Source: Pampus argenteus (lineage: Eukaryota; Chordata; Actinopteri; Scombriformes; Stromateidae). Taken from it: a stretch of 64,000 nt of DNA. This document shows positions 1-12,960 of the stretch, one piece after another. The stretch spans positions 10,711,501-10,775,500 of the forward strand of contig CM072866.1 of assembly GCA_036937835.1 (NCBI GenBank), in the 5' to 3' direction. The first letter of the stretch is position 1. Each line of letters starts with the position of its first letter. The notes beneath the pieces are model-generated. The model was not told where the DNA came from and made no database searches. It saw nothing but the letters and a program-made list of their open reading frames with translations. Position numbers and translations under genes: made by a program.

Positions 1-2433
1 TCTCTCTCTCTGGATGTGAGAACGACGTGAAAAAGATAATCACGGACTGTATTTTGCACTCTTCACTCATAATACAAATTATCAACAGATGAGGCCACAG
101 CCTGCTCTTCTCCATTTACTGATGAACAACAATATTGATAAAAATATCCTTTTGTTTGAATGATCGCTACCTTACAATCTACTGTCAGTCTCTTTCATTC
201 ACACTTTTTAATCCTCAAACGGCGTGTGACTCGCTCTTTCTCTGCATTTCTCTTTCTCTGCATCCATGTGTCAGAAGTACGATCGTGTCTCTCTCTCTTC
301 CCACACGTTTCCATTTAAGTCTACTAAATGTATGTGTGAGAGACGTGTGTGAAAGATGATCAGATTTGAAAAACAGAGGAAAAACTCCACATCACACATT
401 TAGCGCATCGATCTCAAACGATCAAATGACCAATAATGAAGTCTATCAGGGAAACGGACCATTCCCCATTATCATTAAGGTCACGTTGTCTGCTGCACTG
501 TGCATTTGTATTTGCATTAACCACCAAGAGCACCTCCCAATTATGTTGTTTAAATCAATAAGCCTTCTCTATGTGATGAGGAGCGGGCTATTAAGAGGAT
601 GTAGGTGGTAACAGAAACAGGGGTGCAGTGGCTGAAATGGCACTAAACAGAGCTGTAATTATGTTGTTTCTACAACATTAGTGAGTCGCTCTGCCCCACA
701 TGGAGACTGACAGCCAACTGCTGCTAAGCTCCAATATCATTCCTCTACATATTTTATTTTCTCTTCTTTTTCGTATTGGCTGATTAGCATCAACTGTTCT
801 CAATATGCTTCACAATCATTGACTCATTCACAGTTGTGTGGCCAGTAAAGTCAAATCATATTGACGCAAGTGTACAGTCCAGACATTATAACCTGACACT
901 TTTCACTGTTGCTCTGATGATTATATTTATGCCAACACTGCTGCTGCAGCTCCCTCCACCACCCCAACCTCCTGTTTATGTGTTTGTATTGTTGATTTAA
1001 CTAAGACTTATGTTTATGAGAGGGATTAGCTCTTTCAGCTGAAGCCTCTTTGCGCCTTGGATTCTTTGAGAGCTTTATGGTGTACTGGAAGTGGTTAATT
1101 TACTGCTTTATATATATCTATGACTGAACTCACAGTGGGAATTATCTGCTTACTGTAACACTGCGACTGTTTCTGAAAAGACACCTCCAATTTTGTATTG
1201 GCAGCAGAAATTATAAAATGGATATCCTAAAACCTGGAAAAAAAACCTCTAAATGACTAAAAACCACCAGAGTTAAATGAGAAAACATGTATATTTTTTT
1301 CTTCTGATAATTTTGGTGAACTGATCCATAAACTGTCATGTGCACAAAAGTGAAATATGTCCTTTAAACCCTCTCACATAGCACTCTTTTCTGGTTGCTG
1401 TCCTCTTCAGTGACAGTTCATTGTTGGCAGATCAGGTGAACTTGGCTAGTGACAATCACAAGGGGCGTGTGTGTGTGCGGGTGTGTTTGTGTGAGTGCAA
1501 GCATGCAAGCGTGTAAGACAGTGTTATGATTAACTGAGGTGGGTGATGGAGGTGAACCAGAATCTGCTCCTTCAGCATGTTACACTTCACAAACTGCGCA
1601 GGAGCCACAATTTTCTTTTTTCATCTCTCTCTCTCTCTCTCTCTTTGTCTTTTCTCCCCGCATCAGAGCTTATCCTCGTCCTTTTACCACTTTTCTAAAG
1701 GTGCCTGACCACTGAGAAGAAAACAGACTTGTCAGAAACAAATAAAAAATGTAGCCAAGGCTGGCTTTCATAGTATCTTCTTCTCCTTCCCTATTGCCTG
1801 ACTTATTATTTCTTTTTCCTTCTCAAGGGATAATTGTCTGGCCATCTTGTTTCCTGTCTAAGTTGGCTCGTATGGGAGATCAGTGCAGTGAGAAACAGAT
1901 ATAGCAGATCAGGATCTGACAGACACAGGCTTCAGTCCTACAGTACCTCAGTACAGTCTGATGTACCTCAGACTGGACCGTAGCTGATATAAATATTCCT
2001 CTAATAGCTTATATAAAATGTCCAAGGATGAGATGTGTGTTTTTCATTCTTCACTGCATGTAGAAAACATGGCAGAGTCCTTTTTTTTTCTTCATGGTTC
2101 TCATATCAAGATAGTTTGGCTCCCAGCACTAATGAAAATATCATTCTCCAACCATCATTACTTCCACTTAGGAGACATCTGGACTGGAAAACACTTTGCT
2201 TGCTGAGCCACTGGCACATGGTCAGAGTAGCTTTGAGCTGATCACTAAATTAAGAATAAACTGGTATTTCAGTCTAATACAATGAAATCATGGCAACGAT
2301 GCATCTGAGGGCAAGTGTCCGGTGAAGTCAACGGTGTCCAGATGAACATCGTAAAAGCTGCGTGTGAATGGAGGAGAGGAAGGGAGATAGAGAGAGGGAG
2401 AGCATGTGGGAAGAAGGCTTGGCCAGTACATAC
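1..2433. other. Intergenic or intronic DNA, no gene seen
   Basis: AT-rich noncoding sequence. Short open frames here lack splice signals, domain motifs or coherent composition. It holds a degenerate (GT)n tract near 1,467-1,500 and a (CT)n run at 1,625-1,644. It could be intronic if the candidate exon just to its right is real, since that exon would belong to a gene running off the left edge. Confidence 0.5.
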
Positions 2434-2509
2434 CATTCTCAGTGTCCCGTGGAGAATGCCAAAAGCCAGACCCTAAATCCTCAGCCATGCGCTCCCTGGA
2501 CTCCTCCAT
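2434..2509 (-). CDS. Possible first coding exon of an unrecognised minus-strand gene
   Basis: On the minus strand an ATG at 2,509 opens 25 codons of charged, low-bias sequence (MEESRERMAEDLGSG at the start) and is followed by a good donor, G|GTATGT, at 2,433-2,432. The frame continues past the donor but turns into serine/proline-rich low-complexity sequence, which fits a read into an intron. No domain is recognisable and no matching second exon was found before the window edge. I infer only that this could be a 5' coding exon; it may equally be a chance open frame. Confidence 0.18.
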
Positions 2510-5500
2510 AAAAATGCTTTACTTATGCCACAGATATCCTGCTCGCTATATTCTCTTTCAGCCTCACATCGCTCCTACACACAAACCCTCTCCTATGGAA
2601 ACAAATGGCACCACACTCGCCATGCTGACAAACACACGACTTACACAACCAAATGAGTTAATGAGTAGAAAATATATTACCTCATGCAAATTACTGTAGA
2701 TTTACTTTATTGCAAATACATACATACAAATACTCAAAGTGGTGCCTCTTTTTGTGTAGCCTAATTAGTGCCTGAAAAACAAGAATAAAGCAATTAAATA
2801 GTTACAGCTATAGCCAGAAACAAGTTATATTAGCTCAGCATAAACAAAGAAAGAAAAAAGCAGCTATCTTGGCTCTGTCCAAAGGTGACCAAATATGCCT
2901 ACCAGCACCTCTAATTAATATGTTGGATTTCTACAAAACATAAAGTGTAAAAACGACAATTTGTGGTTTTTATGTGGGGTGATGAACTAGGTTCGGAGCA
3001 GTTTCCACTGGTTGCCTGGCAACCACACTGTGAGGACAAGACTCTAGGGTATCACCTCATCTTGTCAAGAAATTATCCTACACATAACATTTAGAGGTGT
3101 TGCAAGGCATATTTTATTACCAATGGACAAAGACAGACTAGCTGTTTCCCCCGGGTCCATATTTGCAGAAATACATATGTTGTACACATATGAGAGTGGT
3201 ATCGATCATTGAGCATATGGCAAGACACAAAATAAGTTTCCCAAAATGTGGCTATTTAACAGCATCTAAGCTATAGATGTAGACAGTGTTAAGCAGGTTG
3301 ATTAAAAAATGTCATCAATTACTAATTAATTATGGAAAAAATAATTACAGACTTAATAATTACTTATCACAAAAGGTTATTTGTGGTCTTTCATTCCTCT
3401 GCCGAGCACTGTCAAAAGTGCTTTCTAACAACTTTAAAGCCTTCCCACTTGCACATTATATTTTCTGTATTAAACACAAAAAAGGAAAGCAGACATGTTG
3501 GTTTACCGAGCAGCCATCCTACAGACCGAACCAAACACCCAGAAAAGGACAAAAGGACAAGTGAACCAGAGTGTCTCCCACAACTCTATCCCTGTGGAGA
3601 GAAATGTCACAAGTGTGGTGGTGTCCAAAACAACCCTCCAACCTGCCTGTCATGCAGGGCGCATCTGCTAAACAAATCCCGACACACACTGTCACACCTG
3701 TGACAGTCACAAACTGTCTCGGGCAGCCTGATACACCACAGTGATCAGCATGATGCATGAATGATCAGGAGCTGTTTTTATGGACTTGACGATGTGAAAA
3801 TACTGATATAAAAACAAACTGTTGCACTTAAGGAAGAAAGTATGAAATCTTTTCAGTTATGTTCCTATAGTTCTGTTAGGTCTCCATGTGTCATCTCTGC
3901 ATGTGTTTGTCCCCATACATGCATGGCACCCGCATAGTGACCACAGTACATGAACACAACACTAGATGGTGGGTCAGGGGCAAACACACAACCATCTAGT
4001 TCTTCTGTCTGTCAGTCAGAAACTGAAGAGCGCTGAGTAAACAAAAGTGTGATTACATAATAATAACCAACAAATTCTGCAAAGTCTGTGCCACAAGATT
4101 TCATTCACACAGTTTTATAGAAATTCCTGAGAATTTGGGGAAACTGGATCAATTTGGAAGTTATTTTGAGTCATTTTGATTTGACATTGACTTTTCAATT
4201 CTGTGTAACTTCCTTTGACTTCTGAAAATTGCAAATAAACAAGGTGGAAATCTATTTGAAGATTAGTACTCATCGTCATGAAACACAAAATGCAACCTGC
4301 ATCGTCCAATCAACAATTTCAAAATGAAAATGCACATAACACATATAAACAGTATAAAATTGTCCTTTATTAGGAACCCTTTCTGATAAAATAAGGTCAT
4401 TATCTACATTGACCGAAAAAACAGATGCCATTTTTAAAGCCCTGTGGCTGGAAAAAAAAAGCAACATTTTGTGCAATACAGGATATGACTCTGGACTCAA
4501 GGTAAAAAGCAATTGGACAGTGTCCTTCAGAGCTCCGCATCCCTCCCTGCCTTACCGTGACTGTGGTTACCGGGCAGATTTGGGCTAAATGCACGAGAAA
4601 GAAATGAAAAAAAAACATCTTGTCAAATGTGAAACGACAATGTGAACACAAACTTACCCTTGAAATTGTATTGTCAGAGGTGGAAGTGAGTGACACCTTT
4701 TGACATCGTTACCATGACAGCAGTGAATCACATAACCGGATGTCTCTTTATTGAATAAAAGAAACCTTCAATGGGTGATTTTGTGAGCATGTTAATATCC
4801 AGAAACCATTTGTGAAAACAATGTCAATCATTTCCAGTTATATCTGGTTTAATCTCTCCATTTTTATCATTTTATGTTTAAGCAACTTTTAATATTATTT
4901 TTATTGTGGTTAATCATTCAATTTTCACAATTAAATGTCTGATTACTTGTTCTTTCCTTTGTTGTTTGTTTTTACATTTTTTTCCCCCCTTGGAAAGTAT
5001 TTTGTAACCTTCTTATGAAAAGTTAATTATTATTATTATTATTAGAATCATAATTAAATAATATTTCATATTTGGAAGCTTGTAAACATATTTATCAGTC
5101 ACTTTAATTAGTATCCTCATTGCAATTGCCATAGTATTATTTAAAATTTAAGAGGTCATAACTATGACATGTAAACATGGCATTTCTTCTTATTTTCACA
5201 AATATGCAACTAGTAGTTTTGAGAGATTTGGTATAGTATGTCTTTTCATCGTTTTAGAACTAACTGATTTACATGTTACTTACAAATGTTGCACTTTGGA
5301 TTAATCCTTAATTAATTAGTTGATTTCCATTCACAGTACATCACATTTTCCCTACCATATTAAACTATAAAAGATTAAAAAAAGAAGCTGATCCATGGGA
5401 GACTAGGTTATCGTGAAGGCATCCAATTAACATGTTGACTGTATCACTGTAATTAATTCTAAACCCATTAAAAATATGAAAGTTAGCCCTTTCTCTCTTT

Positions 5501-8371
5501 TCCCAACTCTCTCTGAAGGTTTTTATTTTCAACAGGGAATCTCTGTAAGTATGAAAAGTGAGGTAAGTAAACAGAGGAGAGAGTTTGGGATCATTTTTCT
5601 CTGTCAGATGAGATACATTTCGGCTCTAGTGAAAAAAAGATAATTAGATAATTCTGTTAAAGCTAAATAGACCCATATGTGCCAGAGGCCGCTAGAGACA
5701 CAAAACTTAATCTTTCTCCATGTGAGTGTGCATGCATACAAATGCGTCCTGGAGGGCCTGGCTCATAACTCAGCTGAGCTTGCTTGGTTGTGGTCTTACA
5801 CCATTTGATAATCAGATTTATCAAGAAGTAAAAGTATGTCAAAAACTCAAGTACGTGTCCTGTTAAAAGACCTAATTTGTCTCTTGTGAAGAAATGATCT
5901 TTGTATGCATAAAATGATGCATCATTTAGACTCATGTTGACCAGTTTTGCTGTTATTTGTTAAATGTTTTTAAATCCATTTTTTTCCCAAAATGGTCGTA
6001 ACACCAATCACCAGTTTTCATTAATATGCTTATCAAATCTGTCTACAATCAGAGATGTTTTGAAGAGTCAAAGCAGGATGTGTGCAGTCATCTTTCTGAA
6101 ACAAAAAAAAACAACACAATGGCATCTACAGGCAAAAAAGACAAAAATGGCTGTTCCAATGCTTAACACCGATCCTGAGCAGAATGAAAGAAACAAGCAG
6201 TTAGTAGACAAACAGCTGAAGTGGAATCCCTCCCAGAAAAACATGGGGAGTAATGTAATATCTCATTGGTAATTTCATTTTTCAAGTGCAGGGCAAAGAG
6301 AATTTCAATTAGCTTAAATGGGCTATTTTCACTTGATGTTTTAATGAAAATGAAATATAATTAAAAAATAAATGCCCTTCCCTTTAAGGACATAATTGAA
6401 GACACTGCAGCATCAAACTGTCAGACAAATCCATCTTGCTAGATTTCTTCTTCTTCTTGCCAGAATCACAACACCTAGATGGCTCTGCTCAATGAAGTGA
6501 CGACATAGTTTCAGGCCTTCCCAGGGTAATACGGAATCAAATCTTAAAACAATTAAAGGCCTTGCACACCCACACAGGTGTTTTCAATTATTCTGCCTGA
6601 GTAGCACTTTGTTCAGGATGAAGTTGGCCAGACCTGTGCTGGGAGTTGGCTGAGTTAATGTACTAATGGATGTCAGCTCGTTCAGATAGATATTTTGACT
6701 TACCATTGCAGGAAAACTACATGCAATCAGTAAAATGAATGATGGCTCTGGTTAATTTAGTTGAAAGCAATGATGGTGGGTCAGAATAAGCTTGCATCCC
6801 AACTTGTAACACAACTACATGTGATGCAGCCATTATTAATGATATTTTTTATGTTATTAATTAAAGTTACTTTACCAGTTGTGTGGTCCAGTTGGACAGA
6901 AAACTGATGTCACCGTACCTTGACATGGGGGAGATGTCAATAAAGCACACTTACAAAGCTGATAGGAACAGTAATTAGTAACATCAGTGTGTATGAACTT
7001 TGTGTTATTCTGTTCAGTAAAACTCTCAATAGAGTATTTTCCACGTACAGCAGAAAGCGTTGTGCATGCATCTTACTATTTGAAGCAGCTTCTAAACAGA
7101 TTACCGTACAAGTCAAATCTTTCTTCTGAAGTGAAGGAACATGCGCACAGTGCAGCTCTGTGGCTCATTGGTGTGCCGCGAGATTCGTTGACAATAAGAT
7201 AAACACAGAAGATTGAAAGTCTTTTTCCTTGACTGTGTAACATCACATTGAATAGCTTTAGAGCACCTATTGGTGTCTTCTATCTGCACTAAAGTAGAGG
7301 GAGCAAGACCAAACCATTTTTTACAAGTTGTAGGCCTTTTGTAAACCACTGTTCACACTGCACACTTTCATATGAACAAATAAAAAAACAATTGACACTT
7401 GATTCTGTGTTTATGGGGCTCGAGTAAGGTAAGTATCCTGTGTATAAAAAAACCCATACACACAAGACCAGAGGTGTAAGCAATGGATTAAATTGTGTGT
7501 GATCAATGACCATGGTAATTAGCCAGCGTTATGTTATTTTGTGTGGTTGCGGGATACATCTAAAAAAAGCCCAGGACTGGAACATTCACTGTGTAGTATT
7601 TAAAAGAAGCCAGTCTTGAATGCTACAATACGGAAATGTGCTAAAACGTTAGCAGCTCTGTCCTGTTCTTTATCTTCAATACACAAGCAACATGTTTGCA
7701 ACAGATTTTGAAACTGAGACGACCTACCGAGCAAGTCGAAAACACTGCAGGTGTACTGAGGACAACTGGTGCCCATTTAAAGGCAAAGTGTGGTCACACC
7801 AGATATTAATTTCACTAATATTCTTGTTTAAAATGTATCAAAATTCAAAACAGCCAGCCAGTGACAGCATTAAACAACTTACCCAATTAGCAAACAAGCG
7901 TTACTAAGAATTGGTAAATCTGCCATCGTCTGGGGCTGCTTAGCGAACAGTCAAGTAAAAGCTCTCTTTCTGCATCAGTGTTTAGAAGCGAAATATTTTC
8001 TACTCAAATGTCTGTGTGTACACCTACGTGGTCACAGCTGATCCTCATCCCTATAGAGTCACAATACATGTAACCTGAGTGTCAGAGCTGGTATGTTTAA
8101 TCCTGCCGTTCTTTCCATAATCCCCCTCCACGGCTCACACTCTCTCCTGTCCAAGCTTCATCCTACTGTTCATTATTAATGGGGCCAAGCCTGCTTTGCA
8201 GAGAGTCAGCAGCTATTGCTACACACAAATATTTACATTCAACAGGCTCAGATTCTGAGTATGTGTCTGCATGAGTGTGTGTGTTGCAGACAAGAACATA
8301 AATTGTGTAAATTGGCAATATAGAGCTGCCTCAAACACCTGAGATAAAGACAGCAGGACATTGCATGTGTT

Positions 8372-8376
<5 letters not shown>

Positions 8377-8402
<26 letters not shown>
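8377..8402. repeat. (GT)n microsatellite
   Basis: Uninterrupted GT dinucleotides over roughly 26 bases, typical of fish intergenic DNA. Confidence 0.9.
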
Positions 8403-8403
<1 letters not shown>

Positions 8404-8876
8404 CATGCAGAGAAAAGCATTGATACGTGAAGACAAAACTCAGCGAGAGTTTTGCTTTGTCAACAACACCAATCAGGGTGGATCAAGCTAGTCCCAACAC
8501 CTAATAATCACAAATGTTTTCTGGTGTGTATGTGTGAGTGAAATGAAAAAAAAAATGAAAGTGAGAGAGTAAGTTACGGACACAGAATCAGCACTGTCCC
8601 TCCTTCTGCACATTCAAAAGTGAACTTAACAGGAAAAAGTGGGGAGTGGTGCCCTGCGATAGATGTCAGTCAAAACGTCAGCGCGTCAAAACAGAAGAGC
8701 TGAGACAAGCAGCTTCATTAAGATATCAACATGACGCCTTGTCCATCTACCCAACCAGCCTCAGGCTCTGTCTGTCAGATGGTTGAGAAGCAAGACAATA
8801 TAAAGGAATATCCATTACCAGGGGGAAGAGAGAGGGAGCACACATAGTCTGCTGCTGAGAAGTGTGGTCACACATG

Positions 8877-8898
8877 CACACACACACACACACACACA
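8877..8898. repeat. (CA)n microsatellite
   Basis: About 11 CA units preceded by a GTCACACATG segment. Confidence 0.9.
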
Positions 8899-10784
8899 TA
8901 TCTTTTGCATGAAAAAAAATCTACTTACAAATGACTGCCTCAAATAATACTGCCTGAACCCCATCAGTTACAGGTCAAAACAACACAAAAAAACAGAATG
9001 AAATCATATAAACAACACTTCAAAACTCCATGCAACATCCCTAGAATATGTCACTGAAAACAAAATATGTGCAAGTTTAAAATTACAGGAGATGTGTGCG
9101 GTAACTCAATGTTACCACTTCCACACGGAGGCCATGTGCAAACAGAAAGACAACAGAGCTGCATGAGAAAACACAGCCTCCTCATTCATTTCAATGAGGC
9201 CATTGTTTTGACATCTCTTCCGGCAGGGAGCTGGCATTGGCCGATCAAACATGTGCAAGCACATGTTTCTCATAAATGACTCTGTAGCATAAACACTGTT
9301 CCTTTATCTGGTGTTTGATTATAAAAAGAATGTCTCAGTGAACTTAACAATCCTTCTTCACATTGTTTTCACATCCGATAAGCTTTTAAAGTCTATCACT
9401 CAAACTCGCCTTGTCTGAAGCAACACACCCCCTGCCAACCATTAACTGTCAAGTGACTACAAGCACCAACTTCATAATTGGCAGTGGTTTGTGGTTTTCA
9501 AACTGGATTGGAGCTGGATTAAATATATTATTTTCTATTATCATTATTATATATAATTATAATAATAATCATAGTCATTTCGTGTAGAGGCAGCGTTGCT
9601 TGCACATGTCCAGCTGTAGCCTTCAAATTAACCACAGCAGTCCTTGTGTGATGAAATACACATTTATTGTTAGACTTGCATGAACTAATTAACACAAATT
9701 GTCTACCTATAGGTGTTGTATCAGGTCTCTGTTAAGGCAGTAGTACGTATGTCATTACTCTTAACTATACTAGGCCAGTACACATGCACATGGATCATAC
9801 AGTTCCTCCTTAAGTGAATAAAGTCATTAAATTTTTTTATATCCTTGAATGAAGACAGTGTTGACTGGATGATTTTAGTAGGACATTAAAGCTGTTGAAT
9901 GAAAGTCTTTTGTACTCACTAAGTGATAATGGTGATAGTAGTTAGTATAGTATTAGTTGTAGTGACAGTAAAGGGTGGATGGATGGTTTGGTTGGGTTCC
10001 TGTGAGATTAAACACACAGGAGTTGCATGACAGTGATCGATTATATTGTTGAGGCTGGGCAAGATTATTTTTAAGCAATCGAGTAATTGTGTAAAACTGA
10101 CATGAGTAGTTCACCATAGGATTCATATGAGATTTAGGTTTGTAATCAGATGCCTTGATATTATTGAAGAGTCAACATATTTGTTGCTCTGTGTGTTTCT
10201 GTCCTTGAATGCACACTGTGGACCTTTTAGTCGTTCAGCAGACACTTCTAAATCTCTAAAGGCTAGATCAATGTTTTTAAACACGTGTACCACACTGTTC
10301 TGCCCTGTCATTCATAACCATGTTACACTTAATCCCAAAATAGATCCCAAATATATTCCACTTTATCTAACAGATATAGTCTCTTCCTTTTCCAATTCCC
10401 TGTTCTGCTTTGGCCACAGTGAGCACCAACGAGTGTTTCCAAGTTTAGTAAACAAGCCCAAATCTGGGGGATCACATGAGAGATGAGGAGTGTTGGAATT
10501 ATTTATTCTATCTGACATGTGATTTTGCCCAATCATATGCATGTGAGGCTCAGTCTGGCTTACAGAGAAGGCAAACAGCAACCCGAAACGATTTCATCAA
10601 AAGTGACGAATAATGGTTCCTGAAATATAATTTTTCCTGGTATGTGTGTTTGTGTCTCACAACACATGGGAGATTTGTTTTAATTGAAATGTAAAAGTAG
10701 TCATCTACTTTTCATAAAACTCATTTAGCTCAAGAGTGACATTTTATCACTTATGATTTCACATAATTTCCTGATTTCCGTCTG

Positions 10785-10785
<1 letters not shown>

Positions 10786-10821
<36 letters not shown>
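10786..10821. repeat. (CA)18 microsatellite
   Basis: About 36 bases of perfect CA repeat, followed by a short AGTAC repeat. It is one of the longest perfect dinucleotide arrays in the left half of the window. Confidence 0.93.
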
Positions 10822-10824
<3 letters not shown>

Positions 10825-12129
10825 CAGTACAGCACATCCCAACTTTATTTTTGTGTTTTAAGAATCCATGGATCTTCATTAAAGGTTGGCAGGAGAGGCT
10901 CATATGTTGTGATGTTTCTTCTTATTGAAGAGAAACTGGTTGTGTGTAATCTTGCAAACTTAAAAAGATAATAATTCCATAATTATGTCCTGATGTGAGA
11001 TAAAAAATAAATAAAAGTCCCTGGTTACTTTTCTGAATTCCCTGTTGTACTGAAAACAGAGCTCATCCTTTTCGAAGCATTTATTTGTCACTTTTGAGGC
11101 AATTTCTGCATGAAATGAAGTTTGACCATCAGGACAAACTTCAGCTGTCCCATGGAGAGCTGGGATAATAGTTGTCCCAACAACAGACGTCATGACAACA
11201 GACGGGCAACATGACTAAAACATTAGCTTGGACACGGTGAAAGACATGGTAGGGTAAGTGATATCCTAGAGGGTAAATGTTCACCTGTCTAATTATAAAT
11301 ACTCTCTCACAAGCACTTCTGTCTTCCACATAACAGCACACATACACACAGACGCACTGAAAAGAATGCAAAGCCCTCATTCAGTAAAGCTCAGGAAGAC
11401 ATCACCATCGCCAGTGTGATCTCGGTGCTGACAGGTCTGGACATGCAGTATCCTCCTAGTTCAGTTCTTTCGTTATGAGCATGTGTGTGAGATTTTGTGA
11501 GGAGTTTTAAATTAGACTTGACTTAATTCATCATTCAGTGTTTACTGCCCGTTTATGTACAGTACTTAATGAGTGAGTGAGTTTGTCAGTTGTGATTCAT
11601 CAGCAGATCGGTGCTGATGGTCAAAGTGTCTCATTTGACTCCTCTAAGTGTCAGACAGATGTCTCCCTCTCCTTCTGTCTACCAGCTGTGTACAGTAGAG
11701 TACATTATATATTAGTTCTTCATGTATAATGGATCAGTTTGAAGGCAGCAAATTGCTCATCGGCTTCCCTCCACTTTGCTCCCAACATGTCTTTGGTCCA
11801 TTAGTAAAACCTACACAGTGACTAAAGTGTTGTGGGGGAAAGCTGCCTGTTCTCTACCCCACACACATTCAGGGCAGGAAACTTTTTTACTCCACCACAG
11901 TAAGATACCTATTTTTAGCCACTTTTACTTGTTTGTTGGTTTATTTAAATCAACATTCAAATAGTTTGGACTTTATCACATTTACACTGAGTCTCCACAC
12001 TCAGCAAAATAACGTCCTTTTTAATACTTCTCTTAAGTTTATTTTATTTGATCTATTCTACCAGACTAAAACATTTTAAAGGAAACAGAAGATTTTTTAG
12101 CTTAAATAAGTCAAGATAACTGGTTACCT

Positions 12130-12960
12130 GAGAAGCCAGGGCTACACTGTCCCTGAGCAGCGATTCTCCTCACAGCAAGCTCTGTGCCGAGCCCCCTCCT
12201 GTACTCCTGCTACACACACAACTATGTTGCAAATGAGTGAGTGAATAGTGAGTAAACAAATAGTGAGGTTTGCAGGCAACACCACAGTCAAGACAGTGTA
12301 CAGGTTGAAGATAAGAGCCCTGTCATCCGGTTGCGAGGACAACAACCCTGAGCAGGATGTCCAGAAGACCAAGGAGCTGATGGTGGAGAGAGACAGCAGC
12401 TTCCGGTTTTGTTGGAGTGCATATCAGTGAAGCATGTTGACATCATGGACAACGACTCACTACTAAGGAAGTTTTGCATGGACTCGAGGATCATTTGCAA
12501 GTTCAACAGGTGTACCATGAAGAGTATCCTGACTGGTTGCATTTTTATATGTGGTCAAGTTTATTGCCCTCCATGCAGGACTTCTGCACCCAGAGGGTGC
12601 AGTGAAAACCCAGAGGATGCTTGAAGTTAGCTAACCCAGCTAAGCCAAACTGTGGGCCATTTATCATCCAGCAAACTGGAGTATAACAGCATGGTACTAC
12701 AGACTTCCCCCAAGCCACCAGGCTATTGCCCTCTACTGAACACTTAACCCCTACTTTATCAATCCTACTTATCCAACTGCTACTTACTGTCACTTATTTT
12801 TCCCTGTAGAAGACTGCACTGCTGCACTTTCTACCAGCTATACATTGTTGTTCATTATAGATTTCATTACTTTAACCAACAGCTGTATCGTGACAGACTA
12901 TATACTTTAACCGTGTCAATATATTTATTTATTTTATATTACTTATTTTTATTGCATGTT
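12130..12960 (+). mobile_element. Degenerate non-LTR retrotransposon (LINE) relic
   Basis: The plus strand carries broken pieces that read like the region around and after a LINE reverse transcriptase core: a segment resembling the 'FADDTT' active-site neighbourhood near 12,270, a 'KTKELMVER' stretch near 12,366 (many fish LINEs have KTKELIVDFRR here), and a 'MKSILTGCIF' segment near 12,517 that matches the usual 'ESILTxCIS' block. The frame is interrupted repeatedly. It is followed by an AT-rich 3' tail (about 12,895-12,975) like those of such elements. Clade not assigned. The call rests on recalled family patterns rather than an alignment. Confidence 0.4.

Larger units (their letters stand above)
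2510..12120. other. Noncoding AT-rich stretch with microsatellites
   Basis: No exon, RNA gene or intact mobile element could be supported in these 9.6 kb. Visible structure is limited to (CA/TG)n microsatellites, listed separately, short AT-rich tracts (for example a TTA/ATT run near 5,027-5,043) and ordinary low-complexity sequence. Open frames crossing the (CA)n tracts are artefacts of the repeat. Confidence 0.6.
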
